A stretch of 64,000 nt of DNA from Leptonema illini DSM 21528 (GCF_000243335.1 NZ_JH597773.1:1729550-1793549); one strand, 5' to 3'; positions 1 through 8,573 are shown, counted from the first letter of the stretch. Notes: a model not told the origin generated them from the sequence alone. Numbers and translations: made by a program.

Positions 1-1
1 C

Positions 2-1063
2 TTTGAAGGCATCGTAGTATTCAAGGATTCGGGCTACGACGGCCAGTTCTTTTACCTGATCGCACGGGATCTCTTTGATCCTTCTTTTGACGAGCCCGTT
101 CTTGATACCTATCGCATGCGCATGGGTCGCATCGGCATGAGTCTTCTTGTCGGCCTGCCGGCCTCCCTGCTCGGCTGGCAGAGTTATGGGCTCATTGCCT
201 TTGCCATTCTACAACTCTTACAAATTCTCGCCTTTCTTTCTCTTCGCTCGATGCTTTCTGAGAAGAACAGGTATCTGGCGCTGTTCTTTCTTTTCTCGCC
301 TTTCTCGTATAACTCTTCGCTGCTTCTTGTGTCTGATTCACTCATGGTAGCCGTCGCCGTACTCGGCCTTTCCATGCTTGAAAAAGGCGGATTCAGGTTC
401 TCGGCCGACGGCGAAGACCGCACCGACTACCGCTCTCGCTGGACGATCGGAGCCACTTTGCTTCTCTGCTTTCTGGTCACGATTCGCGACACCGCTCTAT
501 TTGCTCTGGCTCCGATCGGGCTGCTTTTTCTTTACCGCAAGTCGCTGCGTGGAGTCATACTCGCCGCTCTGCCCGTTCTCGTTTTTCTCGCCTGGATGGC
601 CGTCGTTCGTCTGCTGGAAACGCATCCGGGCTCTAATCCCGTTCACTACGACGCAAAACTGGGCGGTCCGATGGTCGGTTTCTTCCAGAGTCTGAATGGC
701 GAAGCCTTCGCCTCGATAAAGGGCGCTGCACGAGAGATGTCGAAGTATCTGAACCTGCTCTATCTGCTGATCATGGTCTCCACTTTCTTCTATATTAGAA
801 GTCTGCCGACTGCCGCTCTTTTCTCGCCGCTGGTCTTTACAGCAGCTCTCTCAGTCTTCTCTGTTGTGGAGTACTGGGCCACCTTTGATAACGTCAATCG
901 CATGTTCACGCTAAGCATTCCCATCATGGCGCTTTTGCGTGATCGGATTCCGAACATGCGATCACACGGGTTATTCCTGTTGAGCGTTGTCTTCCTGTTG
1001 CTGCTTGCCGTGCGTCTTGTATGGTTAAAGCCGGCGATGGCCTTCACCACGATCGGACTGTAA
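2..1063 (+). CDS. Polytopic membrane protein, GT-C glycosyltransferase-like (5' partial)
   Basis: The reading frame is open from the first bases of the window, so the start lies upstream; 353 codons plus stop are visible. The N-terminal part reads FKDSGYDGQFFYLIARDLF. The Asp-Gly-Gln-Phe-Phe/Tyr stretch is typical of the first periplasmic loop of bacterial GT-C-like membrane proteins (mannosyltransferase or DUF2029-type). About seven to eight hydrophobic segments follow. The family is thought to transfer sugars from polyprenyl-phosphate donors in the membrane; the substrate cannot be read from sequence. The internal ATG at 116 lies after the conserved loop and is not the real start. Confidence 0.65.
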   Translation, partial: FEGIVVFKDSGYDGQFFYLIARDLFDPSFDEPVLDTYRMRMGRIGMSLLVGLPASLLGWQSYGLIAFAILQLLQILAFLSLRSMLSEKNRYLALFFLFSPFSYNSSLLLVSDSLMVAVAVLGLSMLEKGGFRFSADGEDRTDYRSRWTIGATLLLCFLVTIRDTALFALAPIGLLFLYRKSLRGVILAALPVLVFLAWMAVVRLLETHPGSNPVHYDAKLGGPMVGFFQSLNGEAFASIKGAAREMSKYLNLLYLLIMVSTFFYIRSLPTAALFSPLVFTAALSVFSVVEYWATFDNVNRMFTLSIPIMALLRDRIPNMRSHGLFLLSVVFLLLLAVRLVWLKPAMAFTTIGL

Positions 1064-1110
1064 GCCGTCCGTGACTTGCAAAACATCGGCAACGAATCTC
1101 TGGCTGAGCG

Positions 1111-1494
1111 TCAGCGGCGAAAGATGAAATAAACGGCCAGTATGAGAAAGACGAATCCGATCAGGTGATTGGTCGTGAAGTACTGATCCTTGAAAAAGAT
1201 GACGCTGAACCCGACAAAAACGGAAAGCGTGATCGCCTCCTGAAGTACCTTTAACTGAACAAGCGTAAACGGCCCGCCGTAGCCCGTATAACCGATGCGG
1301 TTGGCCGGCACCTGCAGCATATACTCAAAAAGGGCGATGCCCCAGCTGATAAGTATCACGGCCCAGAGACCGAGATCGGCCAGACGTCCGTACTCTTTGA
1401 ATTTAAGATGCCCGTACCAGGCAAGCGTCATGAAAGAGTTCGACGCGATAAGAAGAAGGATGGAGGTCAGCCCCCGGCTCATACTTGATTCCAT
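1111..1494 (-). CDS. DUF486 family small membrane protein
   Basis: This 127-residue protein has four hydrophobic segments. It matches the DUF486 pattern: an N-terminal helix containing SNSFMTLAWYGHLKF, the middle VPANRIGY, then FTLVQLKVLQEAITL and a C-terminal FVFLILAVYFIFRR. Members resemble one half of a drug/metabolite transporter, and the substrate is unknown. A second in-frame ATG at 1482 is an alternative start. It converges with the upstream membrane glycosyltransferase. Confidence 0.8.
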   Translation of the reverse strand: MESSMSRGLTSILLLIASNSFMTLAWYGHLKFKEYGRLADLGLWAVILISWGIALFEYMLQVPANRIGYTGYGGPFTLVQLKVLQEAITLSVFVGFSVIFFKDQYFTTNHLIGFVFLILAVYFIFRR

Positions 1495-1571
1495 ATACGA
1501 GCCAGCTATGGTAAATCGATCGGGGCGTCGACTCAGAACTCATCCCAGAATTGATTCTGCAACAAAGGAAG

Positions 1572-1642
1572 ACTCTCTCCTGAAACTCAGGAGAGAGTTC
1601 AAGAGCGGGTTCAGGACCGGCTCTTCTTAAGAAGAGATCCGG
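1572..1642. terminator. Double hairpin between two minus-strand genes
   Basis: Two strong inverted repeats lie side by side. The first is a 12-bp stem (1572-1583 with 1587-1598) around a 3-base loop. The second is the 16-base palindrome CTCTTCTTAAGAAGAG (1621-1636), extended by CCGG on both sides. They lie just past the stop of the anti-sigma-like gene, as a transcription end would. No long T-tract follows on either strand, so intrinsic termination is inferred only. Confidence 0.45.
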
Positions 1643-1657
1643 CTCATGCTAATCGGA

Positions 1658-2401
1658 TTACTGGATCTGCGCACGCAGCGCGGCGGCTTTTTCGGTCTGG
1701 CCGGTCGATTCGTAGATCTGAAGCAGCTGCTTCTGTAGCTCTTTACGCCTCGCCGGATTTCGCTCTGCCTGGATGCGAGCCTTCAGGTCGGCCTCAGGAT
1801 CGGCCGTCTCTTCATCCCACATGTCGCGGTGACGGGCGGCCTCAGGCGAAGGAGCGGCGAGTGCACCGGGCGTCTCGGGTGCGGATACACCCGGTGCGGT
1901 AGCATCTGGCGAGACTGCACCGGGTTTTACGCCTGATTCTGCCAGACCGGCCGGCGTTGCCAGCTTCTGTTCTTCTGTGATGGCCTTTCCTGTGGGGGAC
2001 TCTTCTGCCGTCTTTGCATTTGCTGATGGAATTTCAGATCTCTGCATGTATTGAAACGAGCCGATGCCGATACCGACGGCAACGAGCACCGCGGCACTGG
2101 CCTGCCAGAGCGTTCGGCTGCGCAAGAAGCCCTCGCCGGCATCGCCCGCTGAGGCGATCGGCAGAAAATCAGCATCATTCAGTGGAGGCAGTGCGGATGG
2201 GTTCTTGATCGCCTGATCAAGCCTGGCGAGCAGCGTATCGTTGAAATCGGCGCTTAACGCCGGAGCTCGATTCTTCGGCTCCCGACCTGCCTTTTCAAGA
2301 AGCAGGTGAAGATCGCGATGCATCTTTGCCTCTGCCGAAAGCGAAGCCTGCGCACTGATGCGCTCCGGTTCATGCAGAAGGATTTCATTCTCACGATCCA
2401 A
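1658..2401 (-). CDS. Membrane-anchored partner of an ECF sigma factor (probable anti-sigma factor)
   Basis: A 247-residue protein whose start overlaps the end of the ECF sigma gene by 11 bases, so the two are translationally coupled. Residues about 1-90 are a soluble, charged N-terminus. One hydrophobic helix (AAVLVAVGIGIGSFQYM) follows near residue 100. The rest is an Ala/Pro-rich linker and a charged helical C-terminal tail. This is the single-pass layout of anti-sigma factors, with the sigma-binding part in the cytoplasm. It has no cysteines, so it is not a zinc anti-sigma factor of the ZAS type. The role is inferred from position and topology. Confidence 0.55.
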   Translation of the reverse strand: MDRENEILLHEPERISAQASLSAEAKMHRDLHLLLEKAGREPKNRAPALSADFNDTLLARLDQAIKNPSALPPLNDADFLPIASAGDAGEGFLRSRTLWQASAAVLVAVGIGIGSFQYMQRSEIPSANAKTAEESPTGKAITEEQKLATPAGLAESGVKPGAVSPDATAPGVSAPETPGALAAPSPEAARHRDMWDEETADPEADLKARIQAERNPARRKELQKQLLQIYESTGQTEKAAALRAQIQ

Positions 2402-2960
2402 GCAGATTTCTCCCTTTTTCGTCCTGAAAGATGCGCCTTTTAAGAAGCTCTCTTGCCTTAAACAAGCGACTCTTCACGGTACCGACCTTCAAATTCTTCA
2501 CACGTGCGATCTCTTCGTAAGAAAGTTCGTCGAAGTATCTCATCCAGAGCAGTTCACGGAAGCGTGCATCCAGCGACCGAATCTGTTGGATTAGATAGGC
2601 CGTATGATCGGAAAGTTCATGATTTTTCTGAAGATCAGAAAGATCTTCTACATCGAAGGTCGACGGATCCACATAGTCGACCTGATCGGTCGATCGCTTG
2701 CGCAAAACGTCGGTACAACGGTTCACAAGGATTCTATACAGCCATGTATAAATACTTGCCTCGCCGCGAAAGCGATCGATTCCGCGAAACGAGGTAAGAA
2801 GAGCGTCCTGTAAGGCGTCTTCGGCGTCATCGGGCGAGCCAAGCATGGAGCATGCCTTGCGAAAGAGCCGCTCACGAAAAGGCTGCACGAGCTCTACAAA
2901 GGCCCGCGTTTCGCCCCGGCCGATACGCTCCAGCAGGATTTTCTGCTCATCCGGACTCAT
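2391..2960 (-). CDS. ECF-type RNA polymerase sigma factor
   Basis: A 189-residue sigma-70 family protein of group 4. Region 2 is seen in DAEDALQDALLTSFRGIDRF followed by the aromatic-rich EASIYTWLYRILVNRCTDVLR (residues about 45-85). Region 4 is seen in FRELLWMRYFDELSYEEIA followed by KVGTVKSRLFKARELLKRR, a helix-turn-helix binding the -35 element. The variable linker between them is acidic. It starts 8 bases after the lspA stop and overlaps the following membrane protein gene, giving an lspA/sigma/anti-sigma operon. The signal sensed is unknown. Confidence 0.9.
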   Translation of the reverse strand: MSPDEQKILLERIGRGETRAFVELVQPFRERLFRKACSMLGSPDDAEDALQDALLTSFRGIDRFRGEASIYTWLYRILVNRCTDVLRKRSTDQVDYVDPSTFDVEDLSDLQKNHELSDHTAYLIQQIRSLDARFRELLWMRYFDELSYEEIARVKNLKVGTVKSRLFKARELLKRRIFQDEKGRNLLGS

Positions 2961-2968
2961 AGAGAATG

Positions 2969-3679
2969 TCAGGCTTCCTGTTTTCGACGAGAGGCCTGAT
3001 GCGCTCGCCTCTCTTCTGTGTACATCGTGAGTATGAGCAGGCCGATTCCTATGACAATGAGGCTATCGGCGACGTTAAACGTCGGCCAGGACGGCCAGGC
3101 AAGCCAGCTGAGGCCCCAGATGCCGTCAAACTGCGACCATCCGAACCAGATGCATTCGACAAAGTCCACGACTCCGCTTACATGGCCGGATTGCGGACCG
3201 CCGGGCGAGAACACCCACTCCCGCGTCGCCACCGACTTCACAAAGAGCTTATCGATCAGATTGCCCACCGCTCCCGAGAAGACAAGCAGCCAGGCGGCAG
3301 AATGCCCCGAGGCCTCGTTCTTCCAGCGGTAGAAGAAAAGAAAGAGGATGGCAAAAGCGGTCAGATAGATACCGGCGACCGGAGCGACCGGGCCCGAACC
3401 GAAAACAAAGCGATCATTGAAGACGAGGCGAAAACGAATCAGATCGCCGCCCTCCCCGAGGATGGGAATGTCGGGCATAGCGTCAACAAGCGCATGCAGA
3501 GGCGCATCGGCGGCGTTCATCAACTGATGATGCGTGAGGTTAAAGTTCAGATGATCGGTAACGATTTTCTTGGAAACGAGATCGATGGTAACAAGCAGGG
3601 CGAAGGTGGCAAGCCAGAGCGGCGGAAAGACCGATAGAAAGGGTCTTGAGAAGGTAAAGAGTTTTTTAACGAACGCCAT
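2969..3679 (-). CDS. lspA: Lipoprotein signal peptidase II
   Basis: Inner-membrane aspartyl protease that removes signal peptides from prolipoproteins. The ATG at 3679 gives 236 residues with the first membrane helix in place; the open frame continues upstream, but that part overlaps the divergent radical SAM gene and is not protein-like. Conserved blocks are visible: DLVSKK after helix 1, GAVGNLIDKL, VVDFVE and FNVADS, the last two carrying the catalytic aspartates. It is longer than the usual 150-180 residues because of an insert of about 35 residues between helix 1 and the Asn-x-x-x-x-Phe-Gly block, plus a longer loop before VVDF. Confidence 0.9.
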   Translation of the reverse strand: MAFVKKLFTFSRPFLSVFPPLWLATFALLVTIDLVSKKIVTDHLNFNLTHHQLMNAADAPLHALVDAMPDIPILGEGGDLIRFRLVFNDRFVFGSGPVAPVAGIYLTAFAILFLFFYRWKNEASGHSAAWLLVFSGAVGNLIDKLFVKSVATREWVFSPGGPQSGHVSGVVDFVECIWFGWSQFDGIWGLSWLAWPSWPTFNVADSLIVIGIGLLILTMYTEERRAHQASRRKQEA

Positions 3680-3763
3680 CGGTGCAAAGATCCACGAGCA
3701 AAGCGGGCGGTCAAGTCGGGAAATCTGCTTTCCGGTGGTGCTTTTCAAGCTTTTCTGGTTCTG

Positions 3764-5092
3764 ATGTCCACGGCTCAAGCACAATCCCCCGCACCTCATA
3801 CGACCATCGCCGATCTGCAGAGTTTCGAGCGCCGCTACACAAACCTGCCATTCGAGGCCATTCTGAAGCAGGATATTCTGCGTCTGGGCCTGAGCTTTGA
3901 CGGCAAGGCATTGTCGGGCATCGAGTTCAAGACCAAGGATTACTTCATCTTCACCTTCGACCACGTGCCTCTGGCCGAACAATCCGAAGAGATTCGCTTC
4001 AGAGCGCCAGAAGAGATTCGACTCAGCGGAGGGCCGTTCTCGCTTGCAAAAACCGTCGTTTCTGTGCGCATCGATCCGTCGTCGCCCTACAGGGTTTCGA
4101 CGACAGATCGCGGTCCGGCGCTCTTTCTCGGCGACCAGTTCCTGGCCGACGTCGACTTCCCGCCCGTGCCTGCATGGTACCGACATACGACGTCGTCGGG
4201 CAAATCGCCGGGCGAGATCGCTCCCGTCATCGAATGGGGCTACCTGATCTATTTAACCGTCTTTCGTAACTGCCAGTATTTCGGTAAGGACGAAGAATGC
4301 GCCTTCTGCGACATCAATCATAACTGGCGACAGCAGCGCCTGCAGGGTCGGCCATACACGGGCATCAAGAGCATAGAAGAGATTCTCGAAGTCCTGTCGT
4401 TCATCGATAAAGAAGATACGGTCGCCGAGTGTTATACAATCACAGGCGGATCGGTCGTCACCGACTTACAGAAAAAAGGCGAGACGGATTTCTATTTTCA
4501 GTACATCCGAGCCATCGAAGAACGCTTCCCGGGCCGATGGATGGGCAAGATGGTCGTGCAGGCCTGGGAAAAGGCCGATCTTCTGCGCTTCAAAGAGGCA
4601 GGCATCAAGGTCTATCATCCGAATTACGAAGTCTGGGATCCGGAGTTATTCACGAAGCTCTGTCCCGGCAAAACTCGCTTCATCGGACGGGAGAACTGGA
4701 TTCGTCGCATCGTCGAGTCGGTGGACGTCTTCGGGCCGTCGCATGTGATTCCCAACTTCGTCGGCGGGGTCGAACTGTCGAAGCCTTATGGTTTCAAAAC
4801 CGTCGCCGAGGCCGTGAAGTCGACGGCAGAAGGCCTGGATTTCTTCATGAGCCACGGAGTGGTGCCGCGCTTTACGACGTGGTGTCCCGAGCCGTATACG
4901 ACGCTTTCGACGCTTGAAAAGCAGGAGAAGCCGCCTCTTGTGTATTTCCTTGAGCTGCTCAGCGAATGGAAGCGCATCTTCGAGAAGTATAAACTTCCGA
5001 CGCCTCCGGGATACGGCCCTCCGGGTCCGGGCCAGGCCGTCTTCTCGGTCAGCGCCTTCATGGACGTCATCGGTTACGAAGGGCGGGCCTGA
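3764..5092 (+). CDS. Radical SAM protein with CX8CX2C cluster motif
   Basis: A 442-residue protein. The three cysteines likely to hold the 4Fe-4S cluster are in CQYFGKDEECAFC (residues about 170-182), followed by DIN. A TGGS block about 55 residues later matches the SAM-binding Gly-rich strand of the radical SAM barrel. The spacing CX8CX2C differs from the standard CX3CX2C. Proteins with this CxxFGxxxxCxFC signature are usually annotated only as radical SAM proteins, and their reaction is unknown to me. It is divergent from lspA and is followed 12 bases later by a sulfatase-like gene. Confidence 0.8.
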   Translation: MSTAQAQSPAPHTTIADLQSFERRYTNLPFEAILKQDILRLGLSFDGKALSGIEFKTKDYFIFTFDHVPLAEQSEEIRFRAPEEIRLSGGPFSLAKTVVSVRIDPSSPYRVSTTDRGPALFLGDQFLADVDFPPVPAWYRHTTSSGKSPGEIAPVIEWGYLIYLTVFRNCQYFGKDEECAFCDINHNWRQQRLQGRPYTGIKSIEEILEVLSFIDKEDTVAECYTITGGSVVTDLQKKGETDFYFQYIRAIEERFPGRWMGKMVVQAWEKADLLRFKEAGIKVYHPNYEVWDPELFTKLCPGKTRFIGRENWIRRIVESVDVFGPSHVIPNFVGGVELSKPYGFKTVAEAVKSTAEGLDFFMSHGVVPRFTTWCPEPYTTLSTLEKQEKPPLVYFLELLSEWKRIFEKYKLPTPPGYGPPGPGQAVFSVSAFMDVIGYEGRA

Positions 5093-5104
5093 CGGTCAGG
5101 CGCT

Positions 5105-6877
5105 ATGCCCGATATGCTCAAGCGATCAGCGGTCTTCCGCGTAACGCTGACTGTCGGCGCCCTGCTCTTCTTTCTCGCTTACCGACTTTATCTGATCCCG
5201 GCCAGGTCGATCGGTCAAATGTTGCTCGGCTGGGGATTCGAGGTGACCGTCTTCTCGACGATTCTCCTGTTCTTTTTTGTGTTTTCTTTTGTGTTCTCTT
5301 TCGTGTTGCAGCGCCTGACTTGGAGCGAGCATCTTTCCTTTGTTTCTCATCGTTTCTCACTGCACTCTCTCTTCTCTATTCTCTTTAATGCCTTCTTTCT
5401 CTCTGCCTTTGTTCTTCACTTCGCCTTCTTCTTCTTTTTCGCCGAGGCCACATGGCGCCGGTACTCGCTTCTTGATACGGATTCCTTTCAACTGCTTTAC
5501 TTCTTCACCGACGTACTGCCCTTCACTGGATGGCTGCTGCTTATCTCGTCCCTGATCATCCTCTATATTGTCGCCCGTTATGTATCGAATCGCCTTGCCG
5601 AGATTGAGTCATTGCCTTCTTTCTTGCATCATACCCTGTACCATGCGGGGCGCCCAGGGCATGCAGGCGCCGCTGCTTTTATGGCGCTTGGCGGACTGAT
5701 CAGCACGCAGATAGCAGCCGCTCCCATCGATTCACCGGTCGCCTATATCGCCGTCGATCTCTACGAGGCATTCTCAGCTCGGTCATTGACGATCGACGCC
5801 GCATCACCTCCCGCATCCTACAATACCTGGGATCGCCCCGAACCTGAGACGCTACGGTATAAAAAGATCGTCGTCTTTGTCATGGAATCGGTCACCCTGA
5901 AGGCGCTTGAAGAAGGGACGTCGCGACTCGAACCCGAGCGGATGTTTGCACATATAAAAAAACAGTCGCATCGTTATACAAATATCATCGCTTCGAATAT
6001 GGACAGCCGCACCGGCATGCTTGCCATGCTTTCGGGACGCTTTGTTCCCTTTGAAGCCTACAGCGATGCCGACGTCGCTCGCTACGCCTTTCTCTCAGGC
6101 GAACGATCGCTTGTCCATCGCATGAATGAATACGGTTACGGAACGGCCTTTTCGGCAGCCGTGACGGAACAGGAGGCCGTCGTCTTCGATCTTCCGTGGA
6201 GCGAGCGCTTCGTCCTTACCGAGTCGGATCGCGATCGGGCACGCAAACAGGGCTTCCTCTGTATGACGCCGTATGAATTCGAACACAGCTGCGACGATCG
6301 TTATCTGCTTCCGCGTCTCGTCGATTTCGTCGCCGCTCATGAGCGAGCGTTCCTGTATCATGAGTTCATCTACGGCCATTCACAGGAATACATGGATGCG
6401 CTTCAAATCGATCCCGTGCGCTATTACTCCGACTATGTCGAAGCCTTCACCGAAGCTCTGAAGAAGCGGGGCTTGCTCGATGAGACGCTGATCGTCATCG
6501 TCGCCGATCACGGCATACGCATGAAAGGATACGAAACGGAACGATCGACATATATACTTCCGCTGTATTTCTTTCATCCACAGTTTCAGGGCCGCATCGA
6601 TGCCTCGCTCTACGCCCATTTCGATTTCAAGGATCTGCTCCTGGCCGAAGCCTCTCATACATCGCCGCCTTTAGCTCGTGATCATGCTCCGTTTATCGGC
6701 ATGACAAGCTCGGCTATCATCGGCGCCGTCGATGCAAGAGGTGGTCTGACCGTCATCAAAGATCGACGGTGGAGGCCGTATGCTCTCATGACGCCTGATC
6801 AGGCAGAGGCAGAACGATTGCTTGCTGGCATTCGATCGTATCGCGACAGATTTACAGAATCAGACTTTTCTTATTGA
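5105..6877 (+). CDS. Membrane-bound sulfatase / LTA synthase-like phosphotransferase
   Basis: A 590-residue protein with about five membrane helices in the first 200 residues and a C-terminal alkaline-phosphatase-superfamily domain. Visible elements are KIVVFVMESVT (metal ligand Glu near residue 260), DSRTGMLAMLSG with the likely catalytic Thr, and IVIVADHGIRMKG with metal ligands Asp and His. This is the architecture of lipoteichoic acid synthases and phosphoethanolamine or phosphoglycerol transferases, which modify envelope glycans or lipids on the outer face of the inner membrane. The exact donor and acceptor are not known. It starts 12 bases after the radical SAM gene, probably in one transcript. 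Confidence 0.75.
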   Translation: MPDMLKRSAVFRVTLTVGALLFFLAYRLYLIPARSIGQMLLGWGFEVTVFSTILLFFFVFSFVFSFVLQRLTWSEHLSFVSHRFSLHSLFSILFNAFFLSAFVLHFAFFFFFAEATWRRYSLLDTDSFQLLYFFTDVLPFTGWLLLISSLIILYIVARYVSNRLAEIESLPSFLHHTLYHAGRPGHAGAAAFMALGGLISTQIAAAPIDSPVAYIAVDLYEAFSARSLTIDAASPPASYNTWDRPEPETLRYKKIVVFVMESVTLKALEEGTSRLEPERMFAHIKKQSHRYTNIIASNMDSRTGMLAMLSGRFVPFEAYSDADVARYAFLSGERSLVHRMNEYGYGTAFSAAVTEQEAVVFDLPWSERFVLTESDRDRARKQGFLCMTPYEFEHSCDDRYLLPRLVDFVAAHERAFLYHEFIYGHSQEYMDALQIDPVRYYSDYVEAFTEALKKRGLLDETLIVIVADHGIRMKGYETERSTYILPLYFFHPQFQGRIDASLYAHFDFKDLLLAEASHTSPPLARDHAPFIGMTSSAIIGAVDARGGLTVIKDRRWRPYALMTPDQAEAERLLAGIRSYRDRFTESDFSY

Positions 6878-6925
6878 CGGAATTCCTGTCCACTCCAGGC
6901 TATTCCAGAAACGCGCGCAACTTAG

Positions 6926-7443
6926 AGGCTGATTATTGATGAAAGGCGTCGTTTTCACTTCCCTGAAACCTACATCGATCTGGATATCTGTCAGCACTGC
7001 TCCCTGATATGGTTCGTTAGCAGGCTGCTGAAAAAGCAGCCTGCTAAGGCAAAACAGGATGTTTTGCCAAAATGGCCTTTTTGCAAAAAGGCCATTTTGT
7101 AAGGATTTTTGGGCTTAGCTCAAAAATCCGTCAGCTGAAAAAGTCCACGGATGGACTTTTTCAGCAGCCTGTTAGAGATGAAATCGAGCATTTCCCCATT
7201 CAAAACCGGAAAAAACTGGGGGATCACGCAACGACCTTGATCCAGGATCGCGGTCCACTGATCGATGCCGATGCGAAGGCCCAGTATTTACTGGCCAACC
7301 TGAAACTCGAACAGATGGCACGACGGGCTCGCAACAAGGCAAAATACTGGAATTTGCGACGCATGATCAATACACCGTGGATGCTGGATGCCGTCGTCCA
7401 GGATCTTCTTGATTATACAGGACTCGACGATCGAGTAGACTAA
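6926..7443 (+). pseudogene. Remnant of a zinc-ribbon (zf-TFIIB-like) protein, interrupted by a MITE
   Basis: Bases 6944-7020 encode RRRFHFPETYIDLDICQHC and then SLIWFV, resembling the second half of a zf-TFIIB zinc ribbon (Cys-x-x-Cys then Trp-Phe/Leu). The frame is broken at 7021 by a 151-bp inverted-repeat element. It continues after the element as RDEIEHFPI..., ending in WMLDAVVQDLLDYTGLDDRVD at 7443. Removing the element and one TTAG copy joins the two parts in frame. No ATG or Shine-Dalgarno site is found before the first part and the first Cys pair is missing, so the gene had probably also lost its 5' end. Confidence 0.7.
7021..7171. mobile_element. MITE-like non-autonomous element, 151 bp, with TTAG target duplication
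   Basis: The element begins CAGGCTGCTGAAAAAG and ends with the inverse, CTTTTTCAGCAGCCTG. It is flanked on both sides by TTAG (7017-7020 and 7172-7175). Inside are several further nested palindromes: CAGGCTGCTGAAAAAGCAGCCTG, GGCAAAACAGGATGTTTTGCC-like, AAAATGGCCTTTTTGCAAAA region and a GGATTTTT/AAAAATCC pair. There is no transposase, so it would need one supplied in trans by an IS with matching ends. The insertion breaks a zinc-ribbon gene. Confidence 0.8.
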
Positions 7444-7565
7444 CGATCTCTGATATCACAATAGTTGATATTCAAATAACGATCCTTCCATATTCGAAAG
7501 AAAAAACTCTTGCAATTCTGTTACCGCCTCAATCAATGGTGACAGGTATCGTTTTCACAACAAAT

Positions 7566-7735
7566 GCCGCCTTCCGTGCGGCTTCAAGGCGCTCCGGCGT
7601 TTTTTCATCCCACCTGGGTTTTTACTGACGATACCGCCCGCAGACTGAGAAAAGGAAAGCCGTTCAAGGACGGCAGCAACATGCCCTGAATTCGCATCCT
7701 CAATGCGAAGGGTCGCGTTCCTTTTCGCAGCGTAA
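7566..7735 (+). promoter_or_regulatory. Structured 5' leader of the betaine-synthesis operon (possible riboswitch)
   Basis: The 305-base gap before the glycine methyltransferase gene contains two structures. At 7566-7605, CGCCTT pairs with AAGGCG and is followed by a run of six T, a possible intrinsic terminator. At 7650-7733, GAAAAGGAA pairs with TTCCTTTTC (9 bp) and encloses two hairpins: GCCGTT/GACGGC-type (7669-7684) and TTCGCAT/ATGCGAA (7690-7709), the latter extended by CCC/GGG. This gives a three-way junction with the conserved-looking joiner AGCAAC. I cannot match it to a known class; S-adenosylmethionine, S-adenosylhomocysteine or an osmotic signal would fit the genes behind it. Confidence 0.4.
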
Positions 7736-7751
7736 TTTATGGAGGCTGTTC

Positions 7752-8573
7752 ATGAGCAGTAGCAAACAGAACTACGGAGCGAATCCGTTAGCGAAACGCG
7801 AAACCGATCATTACAAAAACGAATACATCGAGTCCTTCGTCTCTAAATGGGATGAACTGATCGACTGGGATGCCCGCGCAAATAGCGAAGGCGATTTCTT
7901 TCTGCGAACGTTGAAAGAACGAAACGCACATAAGGTGCTTGATGTCGCCACCGGCACGGGCTTTCATTCCATACGCCTCATCGAGCAGGGATTTGAAGTC
8001 ACAAGCGCCGACGGCAGTCCTTCGATGCTTGCGCGCGCCTTTGCAAACGGCCGTAAACGCGATCACATCCTGCGCACGGTGCAGGCCGACTGGAGATGGT
8101 TAAACCGAGATATTCACGGCAAGTACGACGCCGTTATCTGCCTCGGAAACAGCTTCACACATCTATTCGAAGAACGTGACCGACGCAAGTCCCTCGCCGA
8201 ATTTTATGCAGCGCTGCGCCATGACGGTGTTTTGATCATCGATCAGCGCAACTATGACATGATCCTCGACGAAGGATTTCGCAGTAAACATATCTATTAT
8301 TACGCGGGCGAGAACGTTCGCGCCGAACCCGAGCATGTGGATGACGGCCTTGCTCGTTTCGTATACGAATTCCCCGACGGAGCGAAGTTTAACCTGAACA
8401 TGTTTCCGCTACGCAAAGAATACATGCGCAAACTACTCTACGAAGTGGGATTTCAGAAAGTCACGACCTATGGAGATTTTCAGGAAACGCATCATCAGGA
8501 CCAGCCTGACTTCTACATTCACGTCGCCGAGAAATACTACGGCACGGAATACGAAGGAGAGGCGCGCCCATGA
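7752..8573 (+). CDS. gsmt: Glycine/sarcosine N-methyltransferase
   Basis: A 273-residue class I methyltransferase. The SAM-binding motif I is VLDVATGTGFHSIRLIEQGF (residues about 60-80). Motif II follows as TSADGSPSML, and DAVICLGNSFTHLFEE is typical of the glycine/sarcosine methyltransferases of halophiles. It methylates glycine to sarcosine and dimethylglycine with SAM in the cytoplasm, the first two steps of de novo glycine betaine synthesis. The start has a good GGAGG site. Its stop overlaps the ATG of the next methyltransferase (ATGA), so the two are coupled. Confidence 0.85.
   Translation: MSSSKQNYGANPLAKRETDHYKNEYIESFVSKWDELIDWDARANSEGDFFLRTLKERNAHKVLDVATGTGFHSIRLIEQGFEVTSADGSPSMLARAFANGRKRDHILRTVQADWRWLNRDIHGKYDAVICLGNSFTHLFEERDRRKSLAEFYAALRHDGVLIIDQRNYDMILDEGFRSKHIYYYAGENVRAEPEHVDDGLARFVYEFPDGAKFNLNMFPLRKEYMRKLLYEVGFQKVTTYGDFQETHHQDQPDFYIHVAEKYYGTEYEGEARP

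Noticed and set aside
2969-4186. 405-codon form of LspA
   Set aside because: The first 169 codons run antisense to the radical SAM gene and lack protein-like character; the ATG at 3679 gives the proper first membrane helix.
7650-7735. glnA-type glutamine riboswitch before gsmt
   Set aside because: CGTTCA, GACGG and CGAAGG fragments occur, but the pairing of CGUUC with GAACG that defines the class is not in the right place.
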